From NCBI GenBank assembly GCA_949317995.1, contig OX439042.1, positions 19,881,174-19,945,173 of the forward strand: a stretch of 64,000 bases of DNA, given 5' to 3'. The position numbers and the translations under genes are program-made. The notes under the pieces are model-generated. The model was not told the origin of the DNA and did not search any database. It was given only the letters and a program-made list of their open reading frames with translations. Of this stretch, positions 23,346 to 34,807 are shown one piece after another (the stretch's first letter is position 1; each line of letters begins with the position of its first letter). This DNA is from Acholoe squamosa (Eukaryota > Annelida > Polychaeta > Phyllodocida > Polynoidae).

Positions 23346-26215
23346 CTATCCCTAGTACTATGATGATAATAGAATGGAGGGCAAAAAAGCCTAGCTCAGT
23401 TGCTGTAAGAATGATACCATGCAAGTAAGGTCATAATAGCATATTATAGCTACCCCTATGGCTAAATGTCATAGCTCTTAGGAATGATTCATATTAAGTT
23501 AGGTTTAATATTAGACTTGTTAACTACCTATCAAAAGGATTAGTGGCTTCCTAATGGTCAAGGGCTATTGGTTCTCCAAGTGTTTTCATGTTTAAGAGTG
23601 ACAGATTATATGAGTGAAGATTATTCTAAGGGCTATGATGACCTGTGCAAGTCTAAACATCCCAGAAAGTGAAGAGTTCTGTGTTGGCTAGAAATGGCCA
23701 GTTGACTATGGCAAACTGGCAACAAAGAGCCAATGGCACACTTCTGTGGAGAATAATGCACCATTTTGAGACATAAAAAGCCATAATTAATAAATGATTT
23801 ATAGATACCCAGTCTTAGATTGCAAAATTGTGACATATTTTGTTTGTTTGAAACAGGCCAAAATGCTTCAATGGTGCAAGAGTATTTCAAAATACCCTTT
23901 TTTAGAAATATAGCTAGAGACCCTTGCATATTCCCTCTCTGGTGAAAGATTGAGCTTGTTCTTCTTAACTTTTTTTTTAAGTCTTCACAACATACATGGT
24001 GTTCTGCCTGACCTAATATTCAGCTACTATTGTGTCTGATATCAATATGTGTGATATTGTCGACAGACTTCCTTAATCCTCCAATGAGTAAAAGTAGGCC
24101 TACACCCCTATCATCTCAAATAGTGTCCCCCTGGGCCTGACTGCCTAGGGTATGGTTCACACATTACTTATACCTTAACTTCATACCACCGGCAGTGGGG
24201 GCAGAAGAGCCCAAAAAAGGTGGGGGACGTGGGTGTAAATTTTGATTATTTTCTATCTATAGGTCCATCCTCCACCAACAAAGCCTCCTTTTTTTTCATC
24301 ACATTGCATACATGTATTGTAGGTGTGTTAGCAACATCAATCACTGGAAAGTTTTCCTATCAATAAGGCAATGTCACTTTAACCCTTTAAACAAAAAAAC
24401 ATGCTCCACATATTGACAGCCAGATTCCATAGACAAAAAGAAATTTGGGCACAAAAAAAAGAATCCACTTACTTGCACCACTTTACAAAATCCCAAAAGG
24501 TGTGGCTGTACAGGCTTACTCTTTTAGAGTTAAAAGAAATCGTTAAGTATTTTGTTAAGTAACTTTGGTTCTAATTGGAATTTTTTGAAAATTCTTTCAG
24601 ATTTTGAAAGCCCTATATTAGGGGAAGAAAGATGTGCCCATGGGCCAAGAATATAGGCAATTTAATGCACCATTTTTGTTAATAATGTGTGTATGGCGCA
24701 GGGCGCGGCCCTGGCAATATCCCTGGGTGGGATGAAATGTATATTGCTAAGGCATCTGTGCTGCTAAGTATTATGATGTAGTTCCTATATCTGTGATTTT
24801 TTTATCAGTATGCAACCGATATCCAACCTTGATGACTATTTAATCTCTTTTGAGCCAGAGTCACCCCGAAGCCCGGGTGACTTTGGCTCACTCAAAACGG
24901 TCCAATTTCAATACCTTATAAATAATTTATTTTAGAATCTAATATAACCATCATGATCATATAAAAATATTGGTCTAAAAAGATTTTTAATCATTATCTA
25001 TATAGGGATGGGCGCCGGGAGCCCGTGAAAAGCACTGCATATCTGTCACTATAGTAAACTGGGCAACTTCAAGACCTGAATTTTGGTATTCTGTTCCATG
25101 GAAAAACATCATATTTTGGTATGTTATGTAAAAAGACCCATAGAATAGGAATATCATAAGCATTTTCTTGGGGGATGTCTAGTTTATTAAAATATCTAGT
25201 ATAAACAATGCCATGTTTGCTGTGACCGGGGTGAGTCTCACCCTGCCATCAGTTACTAAATTTGTCAAATGACACACTTTAAAGAGCAATTTATTCTTAA
25301 AATATCGAGCTTCCTGTCTAATGAAGAAAAACAGAATTTGACAAAATCTAAAATTTAATGAAAATATTTCGAATTTTTAACCATTTTTTTTAAATTACAA
25401 AGATTTGGGGTACCTTTGAGAACCACCACCAAAATGTCCGTAATTTTGTTTCCTACAAGAATCTAAAACTGGTTCCTAAATATATGTGTGCTCAAAAGTG
25501 CTCGAAGAAAAAAAGTAACAGCATATTTTGCTCAAAATTGCTCAAATCTGACCTGAGTGAATTTACTCCACCACACAGAATTTTGAGTTTCCATCAAAAT
25601 ATGATACATATTTCCATGTCAAATCACAAAATAATTTATACCCCTAGAACCACCAGATTGTTTTCTGTCTTCTGATGTGACTGATTTCTCTGTAATCTTA
25701 GTCACTGGGCGCGACTCAGTTAAGGACTGAGTCACTGGAACTGGCATACCTAAAACTTTCAGGTGCTCTAGAAACAGCAAGTTTCTAAGAATAACATTTG
25801 ACAGAAATAAATCCCCAACAATCAGCTTATGATATTGACAAGAATACCACCTTAGTTTTCCTGTCTGTGAGTGGGAAGAGCGTCTTTTGTTGGAAACTTT
25901 TAGATTGCACCCTTTTCCAAGATTTGGCACATGCCGTGTGGGTTGCAACGGGTAGCTATTAGCAGGTGCATTTTCTGCCAGACAGGAAGTCAATCTCCAC
26001 TCTCCAAGCAGATTCTCATGAATAACATTATTTCATGAATAACACCTCTGTTGTGAGACCTGAAACCACATCCAACATGGCCGACCATGGCAGCTAAACT
26101 TGATATGAAGGCTAACAGATTTGCGAGAACCAAATAACCTGGGCCCCCGTATTAAAGGTTTCTCACAAAATGGCAACAAACATGTCTTAGGAAACCATCT
26201 TTAAAGGAAATCGAC
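23346..26215. other. Intergenic stretch without a recognised gene
   Basis: No conserved protein or splice-supported exon was found. Open frames at 23,633-23,929 and 25,619-25,993 (minus) have no motif I recognise. A short palindrome-like repeat 'gggtgactttggctca' occurs near 24,851-24,895, with relatives near 17,055-17,095 and 26,840. Confidence 0.4.
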
Positions 26216-26380
26216 ACAACAAGAAATGCGGTTGTGACCGCGTAAAAAAAACGCCTCCCGCCGTTAATGTAATTTTGCATTGTGAGACCTCATCACATGG
26301 GGCAAATGAAATCATCATAGCGCACTCCCGTACCGCTTCGCGGTACCGCCCCTACGCGGCGTGGGAGGCGCTAAAAAAAA
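26216..26380 (+). mobile_element. Second copy of the hairpin non-autonomous element
   Basis: It shares aagaaatgcggttgtgaccg, gacctcatcacatggg and 'gaggcgctaaaaaaaa' with 10,611-10,818. The distal half of the first hairpin is deleted. Confidence 0.75.
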
Positions 26381-27371
26381 TTATGTCCTCCAATTCCAGC
26401 CACCTGACAAATGAGCCCTATGCAGGAAGCCTGACTCTCCCGTCAGGTAAGAGTCAGCGCCCACCGGACAATGTAACCTTGACTGTTAGAAAGTTATAAG
26501 CATTTATATGGGATAATATCAAAAATGCACCACTCAGTGAGTGTGGTCAGTGAGGCATGACTTGACCTAATAATTTTCCCTCACAGAGCTGATAATGACC
26601 AGAAAAGGGTGACAGGAAATACTCCTAACTTTTTTATATTAAAAAATTCACTCCTTCTCTTCTAATCAGTCTATTTCATTCATTCAAGAAGCATTAGGTT
26701 GGCAAAGATTTCTTCTCTCTAGGGTATAATTTTCGATTGGATTATACTAAATCTAATTTTTGGGTGCCCATGGGCATGGCTAATCTATACGTAGATATTC
26801 ACATTGTGAATAAAAATATCATTTACAACACACAAAAAGTGAGCCAAAGTCACCCCAGTTTAAGGAACTCAATAAGGCATGCGCTGCTAAAATATATCAT
26901 TTGTTTATTTAATAATCGGTACTGTTATCGCAATCACAACACCCACGCCAAAATTTCAGGGTTGGGTGGCCAAGCCCACTCTCGTTTCAATATCATGCCG
27001 CAAAGTACTCAGCATTCTAGCTATTAAGACGACGAATCTCAAACGTCTAGTCTAAAGTAAACGCCGTAATAGTATTCCTTACTCACCATCTTAGAATGTG
27101 AATCTTTTCTGTTGCATATAGATGGGGATTAATAACATAAACAGTGATTTTTGGTCATCATTACAACTTTTGTTGACGCTGTATGGAGGTCGCCATTTTG
27201 TTTTGGTTAAGACGCCCTCAGGTGTCACGTGAGCGAACTACCGGTATTTTATAACACTAGATGGCGCAAAAAAACGGCCCGCCCCATGAGCATTGTTCAT
27301 TTTGTGGTAGAAGCATATATGATGGACTATATTCATTCTTGAAATTTTCGAGGAAAAAAGGGGGTAGCAGC

Positions 27372-27557
27372 GTAATAATAAACCCAAACACAACGTTTGA
27401 AGCGTCGGGGTACCAGTATGCTTCACGAGCATATGCGTCGGAGGCGGCGTAGGAACGAGTCCGAAGGACGAGTTCCTACGCCGCCTCCGACGCATATGCG
27501 AGTGAAGCATGCTAGTACCCCGACAATTCAAAAGTTGTGTTTGGGCTTTATTATACC
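27372..27557. repeat. Long hairpin palindrome (~80-bp arms)
   Basis: Arms begin near 27,373 (ataataaacccaaacacaac) and end near 27,557 in reverse complement. The inner stem contains gcatatgcgtcggaggcggc and the loop is near gagtccgaaggac. Frames on both strands look alike because of the symmetry and are not genes. Confidence 0.85.
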
Positions 27558-27583
27558 CACCCCCCAACTAAGAATTTAATGTA

Positions 27584-28335
27584 AATGGAAGCTGTAGAAT
27601 CTGAAACAGCGGGCGGATGGGAAGGTCAAGGTCGTATGCAATCTTGTCAAGAGCTGTAGATTAAATGTAGTGTCTGACCTATCATGAAGACAGGCTGGAG
27701 ACCAAATGTAGATTAAAAATAAAAAGGGGGTTCGGGGGTAGATTCTAGTAGCTCCATCTAGAACAGCAGGTGGATGGCCGTGAGATTTTGACAATCTGTC
27801 ACGAGTATAACGATGGCGAATTTTTTGTAAGATAGCCTCTGGAGATAGGACAATTTTCATTAAATCGAGGGCTCTGCCCCCGAACCCCCTTTTTATTTTT
27901 AATCTACATTTGGTCTCCAGCCTGTCTTCATGAATGGTCAGACACTTCATTTAATCTATGGCTTGGAGCCACTAGAATCTAGAACAGCAGGCAGATGGCT
28001 GTGAGATTTTGACAATCTGTCACGAGTAGATAGATCTATAACAATGGCGAATTTTTTGTAAGATAGCCTCTGTAGGTACACTTGTCACTCTTACAAAAAA
28101 TTCGCCATCGTTATACTCGTGACAGATTGTCAAAATCTCACGGCCATCCACCCGCTGTTCTAGATGGAGCTACTAGAATCTACCCCCGAACCCCCTTTTT
28201 ATTTTTAATCTACATTTGGTCTCCAGCCTGTCTTCATGAAAGGTCAGACACTACATTTAATCTACAGCTCTTGACAAGATTGCATACGACCTTGACCTTC
28301 CCATCCGCCCGCTATTTCAGATTCTACGGCTTCCT
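27584..28335. mobile_element. Large inverted repeat with nested partial copy
   Basis: The left arm (about 27,584-27,834) reappears inverted at about 28,090-28,335, including gacaatctgtcacgagtata and gtctccagcctgtcttcatg. A further partial copy lies between (about 27,836-28,070). It looks like a foldback element rearranged by self-insertion. Confidence 0.8.
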
Positions 28336-28394
28336 ATCTAAATAAGGGGGAACTATATTTTGTAGTGCTAGCTTACATCAGGAGTAGGGTTGTG

Positions 28395-28600
28395 TTTTGG
28401 CACTACTTTTCCGTATGCCCCATGGTCTTTTCCGTATGCCCCCTCCTCTATCCGTATGCCCCCTGCTCTGCATATTTCGCCCGTATGCCCCCATGGTAGG
28501 CATACGGCGATCCTGTACATTTGCTATACAGTATCGTATGGGGGGTATAATAATTTTGCAGACGGGGGGGGGGGGGGAGGATCGGGGGGGGGGGGCTATC
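28395..28600. repeat. 'ccgtatgcccc' repeats and poly-G tracts
   Basis: Five copies of ccgtatgcccc, two of them followed by a variable tail, lead to two poly-G runs near 28,563-28,596. Long G runs are error-prone, so the sequence here may be unreliable. Confidence 0.7.
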
Positions 28601-28659
28601 TTGGCCCGGGTGCTCCGGTCTGCCTTCGCTAATTTACTCGTCTTGGATTGAATTGTTAT

Positions 28660-29112
28660 TGGCTGCACAACACTAATTGTTTTCTCTCTCTATTTCTATA
28701 TAGGATTTGGGCCGAAATAAAATATCCCTGCTGTTCGTTGGGCTTAGCTACTATGATTTTCTTATAGCCACACATTTTTCCTAAAAAAATAGACCCGTTT
28801 GCATGGTTGCTTTGTGACTTAATTTTTTTTTACAGGCCATTTCCTGCGGACATACCGGTACCCAAATCATGCACTTTTGCAGTGAATATTTTGCATTAAA
28901 TCAATAATTCCTTTTCACCTCAAAGGCCCAATCTAACATCAAATTCGATCTTAGATACCACTTAAACCTGTTAGTATACACCATAAGGATTAATTTGATG
29001 CCTCATTTACATTACCACTGTCGATTTTAGACCAATAATTTGTACAACACCCTTCAGTGCAGGTCTAGCTTGTGTGACTTGCTGCCACCTAGCGTCAATT
29101 AGTGTAGTGCAA
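28660..29112 (+). repeat. Copy 3 (diverged) of the duplicated repeat
   Basis: It matches the 12,256 and 13,835 copies at 'aaggattaatttgatgcct', 'accaataatttgtacaacac' and elsewhere, with many substitutions and deletions. Similarity continues weakly beyond, to about 30,000. Confidence 0.65.
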
Positions 29113-30769
29113 CCTAGAGCCAAGGGTTGGATTTTTTTATGAATATGCCAAGGGTCCAAAACCCCTTTTTCCATAGTCCCAGACATGTTTTCTAATAAAT
29201 CCCTTAATTTTATGCCCATCTGATGACTCAATTCTCTCTCAGACTTAGTTTCCTATGTGCTGCTGAACCAGGATTCTACTCGCCTTTTCACAAGAATTAT
29301 CGATTTTCTGAGTACTGGGTGGCATTATGGTCATTTCCCGAAGAAATAAGTGGTATAGAACCATTATATTCCACATGGTGATTACCAGGGGGCCTGACAA
29401 CATGGACCGAATGCCATCTATACTCTAAACAATCAGATTTATAGAAAAATATGGGTAGAATGCAAGAGAACAATCAATAAATAAACCTTTAAAACTGAAT
29501 ATTTCACATAGAATGGATGTTTTCTGCATATTTAAATACCCTGTGACCTCTTTTTTGTGAATAATCATGTTCCCCTGTGTTGTGACATTAAAGAACATGA
29601 GGCATGATGACCTCCAGTTACTAATTTTCAAGGCTAGTAGCTGTTTCTTTGTTGCGTAGTCTGGCAGCAGAAAAATTGGATTTTCTCATGTAGCTGGAAC
29701 AGGCCTCCCATAGAGCATCCACATCCGTATATATGGATGAAAACAATTGGGAAACATGATGTCAATGTCATTTTACTGGGAAAAGCACATATTTAGTGCC
29801 TAGAGTTACCTTGGGACACATATTGAGCTTCTAAGTCAACAGTAGTAAATCTTGTGGAAATCACTCTGAGAGCTAGACCCCATAACTATGATTTTCGATG
29901 AGCAAAATCAGGCAATTTCTTGATCGTTTTGGCCTAAAATCCATGGAACTAGTCTAACCAAAGCAGAAAAAAATAATCATGGTGAGATTTGAAGGATTTT
30001 GCACAAACAGGTATTAGGTGTGTAGAGTGGAGGTACGGAACACCCATAGGCATAGGCATAGGTTACAGACTACAGTGTAGGGCTATCTATATTCAACAGC
30101 AATGATGATTTGATAGCCTATCCAATTTTCTACATAACCCAAATTTCTGAGAGAGTTTTGGTAGTAAAAATGTTAACATCTGTACTTTTTAGGCTTGATG
30201 GGGAACGAACCCAGAGGACCCCCCTGCCCTCATCCTACCCTAGCGATGAGGAACTTAGGACGGACTCACTGATCAAACTCTGTAATTCAAATGTGGAACT
30301 TCCATCATGAATATGAAACTTACTACCCGAGTATCACTCGACATAGACCTCATCTATGAAAGTTTGTCTTTCATTTTTGGTTTTGTTTCCTTGTCATTTA
30401 AAACATGATTGGTAATATACGGTACTTTAAATAAGTATCTCTTACAATTTGATTGGCCTATATAGGGTTTTAACTTACACTTGTGACGGACCAACTAAGT
30501 GGTAGCGTGAAGTTAGTCGCACATTATAAAAAAAAGAAAAGTTTGCGGAATGAGGTTGTGATAATAATGACTATTTATTCATGGCAAGGGAAGGATGAGT
30601 ATGCGGTAACAAAACCGAGAATAAAAATAAACCTGAAAAATACAAGACAAAAATTGTGTCTTAGAGACTATTGGCAAGTCCATTATCAGTACACAATAAT
30701 AGAAAATTATTGTCATGAGGACATGCACAAGCCTACCTACACATACAATACATAAATTGTACAATGGAC

Positions 30770-31130
30770 CTGTGCAAGTCTATTTCACACTTTAATACAA
30801 AAATACTACATGGGACTTATGCAAGTCTATGTCAAGCATGAATACCCAAGTATGGCATCATGGAGCCGTGCAAGTCTACACCAATATGTTATAGTTCAAC
30901 ACACTAACATAGTCTCATACATGTATAATATCAGCGATCTACAGGATAATATCCTAAGACCTATGCAAGTCTAAGCCAGCAGAAATGGACAATGTATTTA
31001 CTCTGAAACAATAACCATCAGCATTAAGATATACATTACCCCATTGGCTTCTACATTTACATCTGCCATCTTGTCTTAGATCCCATCATCCATATACTTA
31101 AGAATACAATCAAGACTTGTGCAAGTCTAT
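30770..31130 (+). repeat. Dispersed 'tgcaagtcta' motif, five copies
   Basis: The motif (g/a)tgcaagtcta occurs near 30,771, 30,821, 30,868, 30,963 and 31,114 and once at 23,643, mostly preceded by cctg/ctta. The spacing is irregular. Function unknown. Confidence 0.55.
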
Positions 31131-31846
31131 GCTACTCCAGTAGGCAGCACCTTGACATAAAACTCCCCAGTACAGAAGTTGAACAGTCTCCATATAGTAG
31201 AAACATCAGTCATAGAATCATGGTAATTAATTCACAACTTACCCCACACACAAACAGTGGGAACCAGGCAAGTCATTGCCTAATCAGGGTTCCTCCCCCT
31301 AACCATCTCTCCTATAATCAAAATATAGATATTCCAAGTTAGTTGGAACCACTTTACCTACATGGTACTACACATATATAGAATCACTATACAAATGACT
31401 CACTACACATATACCAATACATTGCATACTAACTATATGCACCCTTTCATATAAGACATACATTTCTTATACAGACAGAAGATATTACAACTCTACCCAA
31501 AGGAGTCTGGGTCCCCCTGCCTCCCTCTAGTACACCCCCACAGTGATGTGGTATGCTGGGGTCAGACAGGGTCAGCTACATCCACCACAGAAACCCACCC
31601 CTTACTCCATACTTCACTATGCATTTAGTATAAGAAACCCTCACAAAGTTACCCTTTATGGTAAATGCACATACAAATATAGCCAAAGTGTGGTAACTTA
31701 CATCAGCTGGGTGGTCAGTATGTCCTTGGAGGATCCTCCATGTGGAAAAGGGGCTTTCAGCCCCAAAAGCAGACACAAAAGGGCTCCTGGTCCTTTTTCT
31801 TTGAAAGTAAGCCTCCCTTTCCCAGCACACAGGTTAGTAGTATATA

Positions 31847-31896
31847 TATAGGTCTTCTTTGGATATTTCTAAAAAAATATCCAAAGAAGACCTATA
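31847..31896. repeat. Perfect hairpin at the host/AT-rich transition
   Basis: tataggtcttctttggatat is paired with its complement across a ~6-base loop. Downstream the base composition becomes clearly more AT-rich, so this may mark the edge of an inserted segment or be a separate small element. Confidence 0.7.
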
Positions 31897-32711
31897 TTTT
31901 TTGAATATCCAGAAAATACCTATTATTTTGGATAATAGGATTATTTTGGAAATAGTAAAGGAGGATTGAAGGAGGATTGAAGGAGGAGGATTGAGAGATA
32001 CATTCAATTTCAAATCAGCTCTCTAAGGAATGACGTTACTGAAACAGGAGGACCATTATGTATGGTGCTTCAACCAACTGATGGGAGCATACACGCTTCA
32101 ACCAACAGTGGGAGCATCACCTAACAATGGGAGTATCAGCCGTTCTAAGTTGATAAGGTCGCACGAATAGTCGTGATTTTGTTCACACTGAAGCTAGTAC
32201 CTGGAGCTACAGGCGTGGAGGTTTGTGACATGAGGGCCGGACCTCTCCAATTAACCCCAGACATTGCGTTCCTTTTATACTCCACCTCAGCAGTGAAATC
32301 ATAAATGTGGTGTTACACCTTTAAGTCTATGAACAAATAGACATTCAGTTTAAGAGGATATAGATTTTTTTCAACAGTTTGAGTGATTTAGGGACAGAGT
32401 TTTTTCTCCTTTATTTTTTTGTTATGTTTCATTGATATCAGCAAAGAACATTTCCTGAGTTATTAGAGGAATTTACAGCGTTAGTTTACAATTGAAACGA
32501 TAGATTTTCATTTTCATTGGATTTAAAGCAATTCTTGTATTACGATGATAAATCAAATATGTGATGTACAGATCATTTGACACTTTGATTGAAGTATTAT
32601 GCTGTCTATAAGTGAAAATAAAAATGAAGTGAAACAAGTTGTTTGGATATAATACATTTTATTATAATAATGTAATAGAACAGAGTTAAGTATTATTATA
32701 AAATCATATCA
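31897..32711. other. AT-rich non-coding stretch at the left side of the viral-like element
   Basis: No ORF of note. It includes a short 'gaaggaggattg' tandem repeat (31,966-32,000). The gene-free DNA reaches the 3' end of the first virus-like gene. No sequence here is seen inverted at the other end of the window. Confidence 0.5.
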
Positions 32712-33182
32712 TTAGGACATATGTGTTTCTTTACGCCATTGTTCATATATTTTGCTGTGTCTTAATTGGAAACATATTTTCGAATAAGGAGTATCTTTGA
32801 GTTTGTTAGATTCTTTTAATGTAATATTATATATTTTTTCCAACACAAGTTGTGCAATCGGATCTCCACAATTTATTTTATATTCTTTTTCACCAAAATT
32901 TAAAAAAAGGATATGAATTTGTCCTCTGTAATCATTGTCTATGATTCCTGCCTTAACATTTGTATACTTAAACCTATGCCCACTTAATGGTGCTATACGT
33001 GCATAATACCCAGTAGGGACAGCAACTTTGATGCCTGTTTCAATTAAACATTTTTCTTTGGCTGGAATTATATAACTGAAAGCACTATATAAATTAAATC
33101 CTACAGCGTTAGTTTTTTCTTTGCTTAGAGGAAATGTATTGGAATCATATCTAGTATATCCTAAAACAGGTTTGTTTCCCAT
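32712..33182 (-). CDS. Degenerate dUTPase-like protein (156 aa)
   Basis: A trimeric dUTPase-fold protein. Motif 3 (AGIIDNDYRG, residues 78-87, with the uracil-stacking tyrosine) and motif 4 (GDPIAQL, 106-112) are clear. Motif 1 reads GFNLYSA, with Asn where the family has a metal-binding Asp, motif 2 reads PLSG in place of PKSG/PRSG, and the glycine-rich motif 5 is missing at the C-terminus. dUTPases hydrolyse dUTP to dUMP and keep uracil out of viral DNA. With these changes catalysis is doubtful, and a regulatory or decoy role is possible. It is a paralog of the intact dUTPase at 34,808-35,488 and the most downstream gene of the element. ATG start; the ORF is uninterrupted. Confidence 0.75.
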   Translation of the reverse strand: MGNKPVLGYTRYDSNTFPLSKEKTNAVGFNLYSAFSYIIPAKEKCLIETGIKVAVPTGYYARIAPLSGHRFKYTNVKAGIIDNDYRGQIHILFLNFGEKEYKINCGDPIAQLVLEKIYNITLKESNKLKDTPYSKICFQLRHSKIYEQWRKETHMS

Positions 33183-33292
33183 TTTTTTTATTGACTGTAC
33201 TTTAAGACTATTAAGAAGCGTGCATTCACAGAGACATTTATATCATTCAGAGACATTAAGAAGTGTGTTTTACCTTTAGGATTCTGTTTTTC

Positions 33293-33832
33293 TTATTCTT
33301 CTTCTAAAATGTACAGTATATCAAGATAGTCAAAAAGTTCTTTGTCTTGAATGTCTTCCATCGCAGTATTCAGTTTATCTAACTGATTTAGTTTTAACAT
33401 GAAGTGGCTTTCAATGTTCTTTGATGCGAACAGTAACGTATCCCAGTTTAATTTGGTGACAGTGAAACCTTCTATTTCAATTTTAGAGTTCATGTTAACG
33501 TTCGAACTAAACAGATGTTTTATTTGATCCATTTTAGATGAGAGTTCGGTCCATTCTTCTTCGAAAATTTCGATCTTTTGTTCTTCTTTTACATCCAAGT
33601 ATACGAGTGTGTTGTCTTCGTGCGGCACGTCATCGTACATAACAACTAAATCGAGATTGTAGGAAATGTTATAACATCCTCGCAAACACGTTTTCACTTC
33701 ACCTTGATCCGTGTAACTATGTGCTCGCACTGTGAAATTGGTTTCATACCGATGATGACTTTCTTCTGAACTTGTTTCATCTTCTGAGGTTGATGATTCA
33801 ATGTTATTCATTATAGTTTCGTTGTCAGCCAT
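33293..33832 (-). CDS. Unknown acidic protein (179 aa)
   Basis: ATG start, intact ORF between the two dUTPase-related genes. Residues 1-27 are acidic and Ser/Glu rich. The middle is beta-rich by composition and ends in a segment (about 83-107) that includes IEIFEEEWTELSSKMDQI. This weakly recalls the last strand and helix of a PC4-like ssDNA-binding domain, but I would not assign it. The C-terminal third is helical and acidic. No signal peptide or membrane segment. It lies in the accessory island, so a virus-host interaction role is possible but unproven. Confidence 0.6.
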   Translation of the reverse strand: MADNETIMNNIESSTSEDETSSEESHHRYETNFTVRAHSYTDQGEVKTCLRGCYNISYNLDLVVMYDDVPHEDNTLVYLDVKEEQKIEIFEEEWTELSSKMDQIKHLFSSNVNMNSKIEIEGFTVTKLNWDTLLFASKNIESHFMLKLNQLDKLNTAMEDIQDKELFDYLDILYILEEE

Positions 33833-33931
33833 TTTTTTGACGCAATGAATTATGTTGCTACGTTATGTTGTCATAGCTACACTTAGTAACGAGTGTTTAC
33901 TCGATTTGTAGCGCATACCTTAGCAACCGTG

Positions 33932-34528
33932 TTACACAGAGAGTGGATACCAAAGACGATCTAAATCATAAATTTCTGCTGGTATTGATTCATTTATATG
34001 TCTCCAGCCGGGAAAATAAAGAATTAAGTCATCATTTATGAACAGAGTGGCAGAGAATGAGTTACATATGTGTTCTAGTATACTTTGAAATTGACTTCTG
34101 AAAGTGATTGTTTGATCTAAAAATAGTATATTCGCAGATTTCAATGACTGGATAAAATTTTTATATTCTTTAGACTTAAGTACTGTAGTAGTTTCATTGA
34201 TACGACTATTTCCATGGAATATTATTGAAATCTTGCTGTATCTTGAATTATCTCGGGTTTGCCATTTAACTCCAAAGTGATCTGTGTAATACATGACATT
34301 GATTAATTTTTTTAAGTTTTTTATTACTTCATTTAAAAGTGAAGAAGTTTGAACTTCATCGTTTTTCCATTTATTTAAAAAAAGTTCTGCTATTTCATTT
34401 TTTAAAATAAAAGTAATTATTTTAGTGTTTTCATATGGAAAAATATTATTTCGAGGTGAATGATCATTGTTATCAGAATCTTGTAAAATATAAAGCAAGC
34501 ATTCATCTACTTTTGCTTTGTTGTCCAT
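33932..34528 (-). CDS. Unknown protein (198 aa)
   Basis: An intact ORF with an ATG start and viral-like AT-rich codon use, about 100 bases upstream of the 179-aa gene. No catalytic motif, zinc site or membrane segment is recognisable. It has mixed alpha/beta composition, with a hydrophobic stretch followed by an FPGWRHINES segment near the C-terminus. It is placed in the accessory island between two dUTPase genes. Function unknown. Confidence 0.6.
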   Translation of the reverse strand: MDNKAKVDECLLYILQDSDNNDHSPRNNIFPYENTKIITFILKNEIAELFLNKWKNDEVQTSSLLNEVIKNLKKLINVMYYTDHFGVKWQTRDNSRYSKISIIFHGNSRINETTTVLKSKEYKNFIQSLKSANILFLDQTITFRSQFQSILEHICNSFSATLFINDDLILYFPGWRHINESIPAEIYDLDRLWYPLSV

Positions 34529-34679
34529 TATGTTTTTTTTGGTTGTATGATTTTTTAGTTTATCATAGAGATTGTGTGATTTTTTAGTTTATCCCAAGGA
34601 TATTTTGTTTGTTATATTGTATGCATAAAAAACATAACTCGATTTTATTTAATTTTTTTATTAGGGATAATTTCACATC

Positions 34680-34807
34680 GAGAGATGGAGGGCATTTCAT
34701 TGATTTTATTAATGGTTTATATGATGTTGATTTTTTTTATTTTTAATGCTTTTTCATCATAGGCTTGTTCTTTAACTGCATCGACTCGTTTTTTCTTTTG
34801 CTGATTC
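34680..34807 (-). repeat. Tandem copy of the dUTPase tail, out of frame
   Basis: Plus-strand 34,739-34,803 resembles 34,810-34,862 (both contain cataggcttgttctt and aactgcatc). The dUTPase stop falls between the two copies, and the second copy is in another frame. The 3' end therefore grew by a local duplication and frameshift. Confidence 0.65.

Noticed and set aside
25619-25993. 124-aa minus-strand ORF
   Set aside because: No splice or start support and no recognised domain; kept out of the gene list.
27261-27567. Open frames on both strands with RRRRR and Pro-rich stretches
   Set aside because: They are translations of the two arms of a palindrome and read alike on both strands.
27576-28345. 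Pair of ORFs of 124 and 87 aa with near-identical sequence
   Set aside because: They translate the arms of the large inverted repeat, so the similarity is the DNA symmetry, not a gene family.
31847-31896. Terminal inverted repeat of the virus-like element
   Set aside because: It is a local hairpin; no matching inverted copy was found at the far side of the element.
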